From: MHLP01 sp043736515
GTDB lineage: Bacteria; Patescibacteriota; Minisyncoccia; Phycocordibacterales; UBA6899
Length of the DNA: 12,497 nt
Direction: 5' to 3'
Assembly (NCBI GenBank): GCA_043736515.1
Contig: JAYTCK010000015.1
Span: 1-12,497 of the forward strand
Position numbers and translations under genes: made by a program. The notes under the pieces were generated by a model. The model saw only the letters and a list, made by a program, of their open reading frames with translations. It was not told the DNA's origin and made no database searches. Each line of letters opens with the position of its first letter. Within the stretch, counting starts at the first letter, position 1. Below, piece after piece: positions 7,786 through 12,497 of the stretch.

Positions 7786-7811
7786 GCGACCCCACAAAGG
7801 TCGCTTTTTTT
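7786..7811 (+). terminator. Intrinsic terminator after the SPFH gene
   Basis: GCGACC (7786-7791), a seven-base loop and GGTCGC (7799-7804) precede seven Ts (7805-7811). The stem sequence is identical to that of the terminator at 8447. Confidence 0.9.
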
Positions 7812-7863
7812 CTTTCCAGATTCGGCATTTCCTGATGCGTTTGGTTGCCAAGTCGAGTAGTCG

Positions 7864-7891
7864 TTGACTTACAAACACGTTTTGTTAGGGT
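7864..7891 (+). promoter_or_regulatory. Possible promoter of the 7970 gene
   Basis: TTGACT (7864-7869) is a good -35. The best -10 candidate is TAGGGT (7886-7891) at 16 bases, preceded by TGT, which is a poor match to TATAAT. The spacer contains an inverted repeat ACAAA-N5-TTTGT (7871-7885), possibly an operator. A weak -10 with a palindromic spacer would fit a regulated promoter. Confidence 0.4.
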
Positions 7892-7902
7892 AAGTTTGGC
7901 GC

Positions 7903-7939
7903 GAAACAGGGGATTCCCTCAGTTTCGTTTGTCCAAACG
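7903..7939 (+). other. Two adjacent stem-loops in the leader of the 7970 gene
   Basis: The first hairpin pairs GAAAC (7903-7907) with GTTTC (7922-7926) and AGGG (7908-7911) with CCCT (7916-7919), with loop GATT and a two-base bulge. The second is CGTTTG (7926-7931), TC, CAAACG (7934-7939). They share C7926, so they may compete or stack. The Shine-Dalgarno AAAGGAG (7956-7962) follows. There is no T run, so this is a structured leader rather than a terminator. I do not recognise a riboswitch class. Confidence 0.45.
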
Positions 7940-7969
7940 TGTAGTACTTTTTCATAAAGGAGTCTTCCC

Positions 7970-8434
7970 ATGGAAGCTCAAAAAACCCAAAAGCCTCGTC
8001 GCTTGAGTGATCTGAGTTTTGAACCGGGATTTAGCATTGAAATTCAAATGCAGCATGAACCCTTGCCGAAAATGCTCAATAAGGAAATGGTTCTTACATT
8101 GCTAATGGGAATCGACAAGTGTAATCCTTGGTATGCCCCAAATAATGCACCTAATGATCCTGATCCGGTACAACCTGCATGGATTTCCTTCTGTGGTACC
8201 AGTAGCAAATTAAGGTGCACACACGAACGAAGCGTCTTGCGCGAAAATCAACTCGGTGCATATTTGCGCTACATCCAGACAATCGGTAAATTACTTTTTC
8301 AGTATTTGGAATGTTTTGGGGTAACACACGTGAGTGTTTTGCTTGACCTCGTAACGCTTGTGAGGGTGTTTTCAGCCAAAGACAATGAGCAAACAATCCC
8401 AGGCGCAGGTGGAGGTGGAGGATTGATGAGCTGA
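7970..8434 (+). CDS. Unrecognised protein of 154 residues
   Basis: The start ATG 7970 is preceded by AAAGGAG seven bases upstream, a strong ribosome site. The protein begins MEAQKTQKPRRLSDLSFEPG and has no signal peptide. A central region contains CNPWYAPNNAPNDPDPVQPAW followed by two cysteines (FCGTSSKLRC). A hydrophobic C-terminal half (LLFQYLECFGVTHVSVLLDL) looks like buried helix or strand rather than a clear membrane segment. The tail is glycine-rich (GAGGGGGLMS). I recognise no family and propose no function. The gene stands alone, with a structured leader upstream and a strong terminator starting 13 bases after the stop. Good ribosome site, leader and terminator support a real gene despite the lack of homology. 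Confidence 0.8.
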   Translation: MEAQKTQKPRRLSDLSFEPGFSIEIQMQHEPLPKMLNKEMVLTLLMGIDKCNPWYAPNNAPNDPDPVQPAWISFCGTSSKLRCTHERSVLRENQLGAYLRYIQTIGKLLFQYLECFGVTHVSVLLDLVTLVRVFSAKDNEQTIPGAGGGGGLMS

Positions 8435-8446
8435 AATTTTTCTGGA

Positions 8447-8468
8447 GCGACCGAAAGGTCGCTTTTTT
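8447..8468 (+). terminator. Intrinsic terminator after the 7970 gene
   Basis: GCGACC (8447-8452), GAAA tetraloop and GGTCGC (8457-8462) are followed by six Ts (8463-8468). The T run abuts the predicted -10 of rnhB. Confidence 0.92.
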
Positions 8469-8469
8469 G

Positions 8470-8475
8470 TATACT
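8470..8475 (+). promoter_or_regulatory. -10 box of rnhB, leaderless start
   Basis: TATACT (8470-8475) ends six bases before the GTG start of rnhB, the same spacing as TATAAT to the ATG of dnaE. It lies immediately after the upstream terminator. No -35 is evident. Confidence 0.5.
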
Positions 8476-8481
8476 CAATAG

Positions 8482-9084
8482 GTGAAAAAACTTCCTCCAA
8501 AATTTCAGATTGGCATCGACGAAGTGGGGCGTGGACCACTTGCTGGCCCCGTTGCCGTCGGAGCCGTCGTCGCAACGCCGAGAATGATCCGTCGTTTTCG
8601 TGATATCAAAGAATCAAAACAGCTCACGGCAAAAGCGCGAGAAGAATGGTATGCACGCATACAAGATTCCGTTGGTGATGATTTACGCTTTGCAGTCTCA
8701 TTTGTTTCCGCATCGATGATAGACCGCAAGGGGATAGTGTGGGCGATACGACACGCTCTCGCCGCATCTATTAAGAAACTGAACGTGAATCCCGCCGAGT
8801 GTCGCGTACTCCTCGATGGGGGACTTGTCGCACCTGCCGAGTACACTGCACAGCAAACGATCATCCGCGGTGACGCGTCAGAGACCGTGATCGCAATGGC
8901 CTCAGTGATGGCAAAGGTAAAGCGTGACCGACTCATGATCGCCCGCAACAAAAAACTTTCCATGTACGAATTTCCGGTCCACAAGGGTTATGGAACAAAA
9001 AAGCATATTCACGCCATCAGAACGCACGGTCCGTCCAAAGAGCACCGCCTCACTTTCCTCACGCGAATAGTTGGCACAAGCTAA
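8482..9084 (+). CDS. rnhB: Ribonuclease HII
   Basis: Endonuclease that cuts the RNA strand of RNA:DNA hybrids and starts removal of ribonucleotides misincorporated in DNA. It is 200 residues, normal for the family. The family motif GIDEVGRGPLAGPV (11-24) supplies D13 and E14. VLLDGG gives D112, and RGD (129-131) gives D131, completing the four-carboxylate active site. AKVKRDR (144-150) and HKGYGTKKH (167-175) are the expected downstream motifs. The GTG at 8482 is preferred because it lies just before the conserved domain and six bases after TATACT. There is no Shine-Dalgarno, and the upstream sequence is the terminator of the preceding gene. The stop codon overlaps the foot of its own terminator hairpin. 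Confidence 0.96.
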   Translation: MKKLPPKFQIGIDEVGRGPLAGPVAVGAVVATPRMIRRFRDIKESKQLTAKAREEWYARIQDSVGDDLRFAVSFVSASMIDRKGIVWAIRHALAASIKKLNVNPAECRVLLDGGLVAPAEYTAQQTIIRGDASETVIAMASVMAKVKRDRLMIARNKKLSMYEFPVHKGYGTKKHIHAIRTHGPSKEHRLTFLTRIVGTS

Positions 9085-9115
9085 TCCCTACGAGGTTGAA
9101 CCTCGTAGGGATTTT
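9083..9115 (+). terminator. Long perfect-hairpin terminator after rnhB
   Basis: AATCCCTACGAGGTT (9083-9097) and its exact reverse complement (9099-9113) flank a single G, giving about 13 pairs with a five-base loop, then TTTT (9112-9115). The last two bases of the rnhB TAA lie in the stem. The reverse strand has no T run. Confidence 0.88.
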
Positions 9116-9129
9116 CACGACACGACCTA

Positions 9130-9158
9130 TTGACTCCCGCGCACTGGGGTAGTAGCGT
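9130..9158 (+). promoter_or_regulatory. Possible promoter of the 9189 gene
   Basis: TTGACT (9130-9135) is followed after 17 bases by TAGCGT (9153-9158). The -35 is good and the -10 weak. TATTTT (9158-9163) is an alternative -10 at a longer spacing. Confidence 0.4.
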
Positions 9159-9188
9159 ATTTTCAGAGATTGAGATTGGAGCATTCGC

Positions 9189-9509
9189 GTGAAAATCAAA
9201 ATTGGGGAGCGAGACATCATTGTTCGTGCGGTACGAGGCGACTTCCTGCGTATTTGCGGCTTAACAGCTGAAGAACGACAAAGACTAAGAAAGCGTCTTC
9301 ATAAGTTCATTTTCAAGGAAGCCAAACTCCTCGTCGTACAGTATGGCACGAATGGTCGATTGGAAGTTGAAGATGTAGGAACTCGTAAGTTTCCCTACGA
9401 AAAACGACTTCTCTGCACCAGAGAGCTTCAATTGAAAATGATCGAGCTCATGAAAACATTTTTTGGTGCCACCGCTGTCACCACAGAAGACAAAACCCTA
9501 ACATCCTAG
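9189..9509 (+). CDS. Small unrecognised soluble protein of 106 residues
   Basis: The start is GTG 9189, with TTGGAG (9176-9181) seven bases upstream. The protein is basic. It opens with a predicted beta segment (MKIKIGERDIIVRAVRG) and continues with a highly basic helix (AEERQRLRKRLHKF, 27-40), strands (AKLLVVQYG, LEVEDVG), and a C-terminal helix LQLKMIELMKTFFG (81-93). A basic helix between strands could fit nucleic-acid binding, but that is only suggestive. No family is recognised and there is no membrane segment or signal peptide. It is monocistronic and converges on rnr. Its TAG stop lies inside the terminator stem, so the last codons double as the left arm of the hairpin. Confidence 0.8.
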   Translation: MKIKIGERDIIVRAVRGDFLRICGLTAEERQRLRKRLHKFIFKEAKLLVVQYGTNGRLEVEDVGTRKFPYEKRLLCTRELQLKMIELMKTFFGATAVTTEDKTLTS

Positions 9510-9517
9510 GGTTTTTT
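9492..9517. terminator. Shared bidirectional terminator between the 9189 gene and rnr
   Basis: AAAACCCTA (9492-9500), loop ACATCC and TAGGGTTTT (9507-9515) form a nine-pair stem. Rightward transcripts end in TTTTTT (9512-9517). Leftward transcripts from rnr read the complement of AAAA as a T run. It contains the stop codon of the 9189 gene and starts within three bases of the rnr stop. Confidence 0.88.
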
Positions 9518-9519
9518 AA

Positions 9520-11577
9520 TTACACCAATTTCATCCCGATCAGTTTCCTTTTGAGGTCGACAGAAGCAATACGTGCTTTCAGTTTGTCGCCAAGCCTGTA
9601 GATTTTGCCGTGCGTTTTGCCGACAAGACGGTAATTTTTTTGTTCGAAGAAATAGTAGTCGTTGGGAATATCTTTCACATGAATCATTCCTTCTGCTTTC
9701 GTCACCTTGTCTTCAATATAGATACCCCATTCGGTGACTCCCGACACCGTGCCGTCGATTTCGGCCCCTATACGTGCCGCAAAATATTCGCATTGTTTGT
9801 ACTTGATCGAAGCTCGCTCAGCCTCGGCAGCCTGCACCTCCATCTGCGAACAGTACCGAGCAAGATGCTCCTGCTCCTCGAGCACTTTTTTTGCAACAGG
9901 GCGTCCAGAGAGATAATACTCAAGCAGTCGGTGCACCATAAGATCAGGATAACGGCGGATAGGGGAGGTGAAGTGTGTGTAATATTCAAAACCCAACCCA
10001 AAGTGTCCGATGTTCTTTGTGGTGTACACGGCTTTGGCCATAGAGCGGACAGTCGCCATTTGGATCATTGCTTCTTCGGCTCTTCCGCGCACGCTCTCGA
10101 GCATGCGGTTGATATTGCGCGAGTTCACAGCGCCAAATTTATCGAGTGGCAAATCAATGCCGATGCCGTGGAGAAAATCACGTAGGTCCTGCATGCGCTC
10201 TTCATTTGGGGCGTCGTGCACGCGGTACACAAACACGCTTTCTGCGCGCTTGTCCTTAGTGGCGATGAGATGAGCGACACGTTTGTTCGCAAGCAACATA
10301 AATTCCTCAATGAGCTTGTTGGTATCTTGAATAACTTTTTTATACACACGGAGTGGCACGCCTTTTTCGTCGAGCTCAAAGCGCACCTCTTCCGCTTCAA
10401 AGGCGATCGCACCCGCTTCAATGCGTTTTTTGCGGAGAATTTTTGCAATGCCATCAAGCGAGCGGAGTGCCTCAAGGTGGGGTCCCTTACCCGTGTCGAG
10501 CACTCCTTGTGCTTCCTCATACGAAAAGCGCTTGTCCGAATGAATAATAGTTTTGCCATACCAGTCGCTTACCACCTCGCCCTGCTTGTCCATCGTGAAC
10601 ACCGCCGAGAAGGTGAGTCGGTCTTCTCCTTCAACTAAGGAGCAGATGCCGTTTGAAAGCCGCTCGGGAAGCATGGGTATGGTGCGGTCAACCAGATAGA
10701 TGGAAGTGCCGCGTTCGAGCCCCTCTTTGTCGAGGCGCGTGCCATGTGTCACATAGTGTGAGACATCGGCAATATGTACACCGACTTCGACATTGCCGTT
10801 CTCAAGTTTTTTCCATGAGAGTGCATCATCAAAATCCTTTGCATCTTTAGGATCGATCGTGAGCGTCAGCACCTTCCTGAAGTCCCTGCCCGCCTGCGCA
10901 GACAGGCGTTTGGCAATTTCTTCCGGTGGGATAGTGAGGGGGATCTTCGCCGCCTCCGCCTCCACATCAGGGTCAAACGATGTTTGAAATCCGCGCTCAA
11001 GCACGATGGCCTCCATCTCAACGTTGTGCTCATCAGGCTTTCCCAATATTTTGAGCACCTTTCCCATTGGATCTTTGCGTACATCAGTCCATGACGTCAT
11101 TTCGACAAAAACTTTTTGTCCTTTTGTGGCGCCCTCTACGTGTTGCTCGGGGATAAGAATACGTCGATACATGCGCGCATCATCAGGCTCGAGAAAATAG
11201 CTGCCACCTTCGCGCTCAAGTATTCCGACAAACCTCGTCTTGTTTCGGACGAGAATTTCCGTGACCTCACCGTTTTGTCGCGTCCCCGTGACTTTTCCGT
11301 GTAGTACAATCTTCACGCGATCATGATCAAGCGCGGTGCCGAGCATGGCGGGTGCGATCTCGATATCTTCTTTCATTCCTTCGACCGCAACATACCCTAT
11401 TCCTTTCGGGGTGACACGAATAGTTCCCTCGACATTGTGCCGGGGAGGGTACTTCGGTTGTTGAGGAGGACGTGCGTGCTCAACCTTGTGTGCCTTTGCG
11501 TCTATTTTTGCGCGGCGATGGACTTTCTCTTTCTTAATTTCGTCTTTTGGTTTGTGCTGGTGTTTGATGAATTTCAT
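9520..11577 (-). CDS. rnr: Ribonuclease R (RNB-family 3'-5' exoribonuclease)
   Basis: Processive 3'-5' exoribonuclease that degrades structured RNA; 685 residues against about 813 in E. coli. The N-terminal helix-turn-helix extension of E. coli RNase R is replaced by a short lysine-rich stretch (1-45). Cold-shock/OB domains (about 48-175, GTIRVTPKGIGYVAVEG) come before the RNB catalytic domain, with its acidic cluster DPKDAKDFDD (242-251), GVHIADVSHYV (266-276), RTIPMLPERLSNGICSL (298-314) and FTSPIRRYPDLMVHR (536-550). An S1 domain (about 603-682) ends the protein. Residues LSAQAG (225-230) are encoded by a GC-rich palindrome and look like an insertion. The ATG at 11577 has no Shine-Dalgarno and no -10 at leaderless distance. 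It follows the PH-domain gene by 48 bases, so it is probably cotranscribed. Confidence 0.95.
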   Translation of the reverse strand: MKFIKHQHKPKDEIKKEKVHRRAKIDAKAHKVEHARPPQQPKYPPRHNVEGTIRVTPKGIGYVAVEGMKEDIEIAPAMLGTALDHDRVKIVLHGKVTGTRQNGEVTEILVRNKTRFVGILEREGGSYFLEPDDARMYRRILIPEQHVEGATKGQKVFVEMTSWTDVRKDPMGKVLKILGKPDEHNVEMEAIVLERGFQTSFDPDVEAEAAKIPLTIPPEEIAKRLSAQAGRDFRKVLTLTIDPKDAKDFDDALSWKKLENGNVEVGVHIADVSHYVTHGTRLDKEGLERGTSIYLVDRTIPMLPERLSNGICSLVEGEDRLTFSAVFTMDKQGEVVSDWYGKTIIHSDKRFSYEEAQGVLDTGKGPHLEALRSLDGIAKILRKKRIEAGAIAFEAEEVRFELDEKGVPLRVYKKVIQDTNKLIEEFMLLANKRVAHLIATKDKRAESVFVYRVHDAPNEERMQDLRDFLHGIGIDLPLDKFGAVNSRNINRMLESVRGRAEEAMIQMATVRSMAKAVYTTKNIGHFGLGFEYYTHFTSPIRRYPDLMVHRLLEYYLSGRPVAKKVLEEQEHLARYCSQMEVQAAEAERASIKYKQCEYFAARIGAEIDGTVSGVTEWGIYIEDKVTKAEGMIHVKDIPNDYYFFEQKNYRLVGKTHGKIYRLGDKLKARIASVDLKRKLIGMKLV
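10885..10908. repeat. GC-rich palindromic element inside rnr
   Basis: CGCCTG (10891-10896), loop CGCAGA and CAGGCG (10903-10908) form a six-pair hairpin. The loop-side sequence CTGCGCAG (10895-10902) is itself a palindrome, and CCTGCC (10885-10890) extends the left side. In the rnr frame it codes for about LSAQAG between AKR and RDFRKV. Only one copy is in this window, so calling it a dispersed repeat is inference. Confidence 0.45.
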
Positions 11578-11625
11578 ATAGGTGGGTTCTCAGGGGGTGG
11601 GCGGAGTAAGAGTGGTGATTGAAAA

Positions 11626-12270
11626 TTAAAATATTTTGTGGCGACTGCGGGGGAGTGCCTCGTCGGGCGCTACGGGGGGGTGGTTCGATGCATCGCGCTC
11701 TATGCCCGATGTTCCCGCCTGAACGTTATCCCCGACCAAGTGCACGAGTTGAGATTTTTCTGCCTCGATATCCTGCATTTCATTGATCGACTTTTTGAGT
11801 TCGTACGGGCGTGAAAGATAGTTTGCAACAAAGTCTTCGCGCTCGCCGGCGGTTTCAAGACGGACAGTACCAAAATTAAGCAGCGTTTGAATAATACCGG
11901 TCATCTCAACCGTAATGTTTTGGATACGATCCAGACGAAATGATGAGGAGGTACGTCGGAACAGTCCGTACTGCGTGATATCAAAAATGCGTTTGTCGGT
12001 AATGATAAAGACGTCGAGATAGTAGTCAGTCCACATGTGCCACCCGACCATCCAGATTACCAAGAGCCACGCAAACAAAAAGAATCCTGCGGCAAAAAGA
12101 GGATTACCTCCATAGGAAATGATGCTACTTAGGTTGAATACATTCCACGCTACCAAAAGAATCACCGGAATTGTCACGAATAATACTAATACGACGATAT
12201 CGGCAAGCAGCACAAACCAGTGCTTGCGTACGATGCGGAGTACTTTTTCTGTTTTATCGATTTCGATCAT
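11626..12270 (-). CDS. Membrane protein with bacterial PH (bPH2/DUF304-like) domain
   Basis: 214 residues. Two membrane helices (about 18-42, LLADIVVLVLFVTIPVILLV, and 57-79, PLFAAGFFLFAWLLVIWMVG) are followed by a cytoplasmic bacterial PH domain (about 84-165). That domain carries the typical pattern of FIITDKRIFDITQYGLFRRT, the RLDRIQNITVEMTGI segment and FGTVRLETAG. A low-complexity tail (170-214) ends the protein. The family resembles YdbS/YdbT-type proteins, whose function is poorly defined. The ATG overlaps the stop of the upstream gene as ATGA and has no Shine-Dalgarno, so translation is likely coupled. A run of seven Cs on the coding strand (11674-11680) lies in the tail. rnr follows 48 bases downstream. 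Confidence 0.88.
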   Translation of the reverse strand: MIEIDKTEKVLRIVRKHWFVLLADIVVLVLFVTIPVILLVAWNVFNLSSIISYGGNPLFAAGFFLFAWLLVIWMVGWHMWTDYYLDVFIITDKRIFDITQYGLFRRTSSSFRLDRIQNITVEMTGIIQTLLNFGTVRLETAGEREDFVANYLSRPYELKKSINEMQDIEAEKSQLVHLVGDNVQAGTSGIERDASNHPPVAPDEALPRSRHKIF

Positions 12271-12491
12271 AGAGAGGAGAAGCTATAGAGAAAAGCAGAG
12301 AGTGCCATGCCGAGTATAAGCACCCCTGATCCGACTAGGTAGAAGAGATTCATTCCTATGAAATCGAGCTCACTTGTACCAAAATTCTTCCAGTGATAGC
12401 GGATGATCAAGGTGAAAATCGCCCACAAAGTGACAAGAATAGCGAGGAGCGCAAAGAAGACAATAGGAGAAAGGGGGATATGCATACTCAT
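12267..12491 (-). CDS. Small two-helix membrane protein, start near the window edge
   Basis: At least 74 residues with membrane segments at about 9-31 (IVFFALLAILVTLWAIFTLII) and 46-70 (GMNLFYLVGSGVLILGMALSAF), separated by a short polar loop, with almost nothing outside the membrane. Candidate starts are ATG 12491 and ATG 12485. Only six bases of upstream sequence are visible and the frame stays open to the edge, so an earlier start outside the window cannot be excluded. Its stop overlaps the start of the PH-domain gene by four bases. The two products may act together in the membrane, which is inference from gene order. No family is recognised. Confidence 0.78.
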   Translation of the reverse strand: MSMHIPLSPIVFFALLAILVTLWAIFTLIIRYHWKNFGTSELDFIGMNLFYLVGSGVLILGMALSAFLYSFSSL

Positions 12492-12497
12492 TTTGCT

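Noticed and set aside
10885..10908. CRISPR repeat or attachment site
   Set aside because: It is a single copy within a coding frame, with no spacer array, integrase or direct-repeat partner in the window.

Overview
The window reads as a gene-dense stretch of a chromosome from a bacterium with a compact genome. The best guess is the Candidate Phyla Radiation (Patescibacteria, perhaps Parcubacteria). This is inference from four things: a threonyl-tRNA synthetase without the N-terminal TGS domain, short DnaE and RNase R proteins, housekeeping genes whose start codons sit 6-7 bases after a -10 box (leaderless mRNAs), and many small orphan membrane or soluble proteins. No rRNA, tRNA, CRISPR array, transposase, phage gene or defence system is visible.

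Layout. Positions 1-375 (minus) hold the N-terminal part of an unrecognised protein that runs off the left edge, downstream of thrS (455-2209, minus). A short divergent promoter region separates thrS from a small two-helix membrane protein (2315-2701, plus). That gene converges on dnaE, the replicative polymerase alpha subunit (2808-6041, minus). After a second divergent promoter region come four plus-strand genes: another small two-helix membrane protein (6180-6617), a membrane-anchored SPFH/prohibitin-like protein (6780-7760), an orphan soluble protein (7970-8434) and rnhB, RNase HII (8482-9084). A small orphan protein (9189-9509) follows and converges on rnr, RNase R (9520-11577, minus). 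Upstream of rnr on the minus strand are a bacterial-PH-domain membrane protein (11626-12270) and a two-helix membrane protein (12267-12491). These two overlap by ATGA and probably form an operon with rnr.

The known genes cover core information processing: tRNA charging, replication, RNA:DNA hybrid removal and RNA decay. No gene cluster here looks like one dedicated multi-gene system. The more unusual signals are in gene architecture. (i) There is a clean split between apparently leaderless housekeeping genes (thrS, dnaE, rnhB) and Shine-Dalgarno-led orphan genes, each of which ends in its own hairpin terminator. (ii) A GC-rich palindrome sits in frame inside rnr and adds about six residues between its RNA-binding and catalytic domains. 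(iii) The 5' leaders of the 6780 and 7970 genes are structured. (iv) The ThrRS motif around its zinc histidine is unusual.

Intergenic stretches are all under about 210 bases. Those longer than 100 bases hold promoters, terminators or leader hairpins, as listed.
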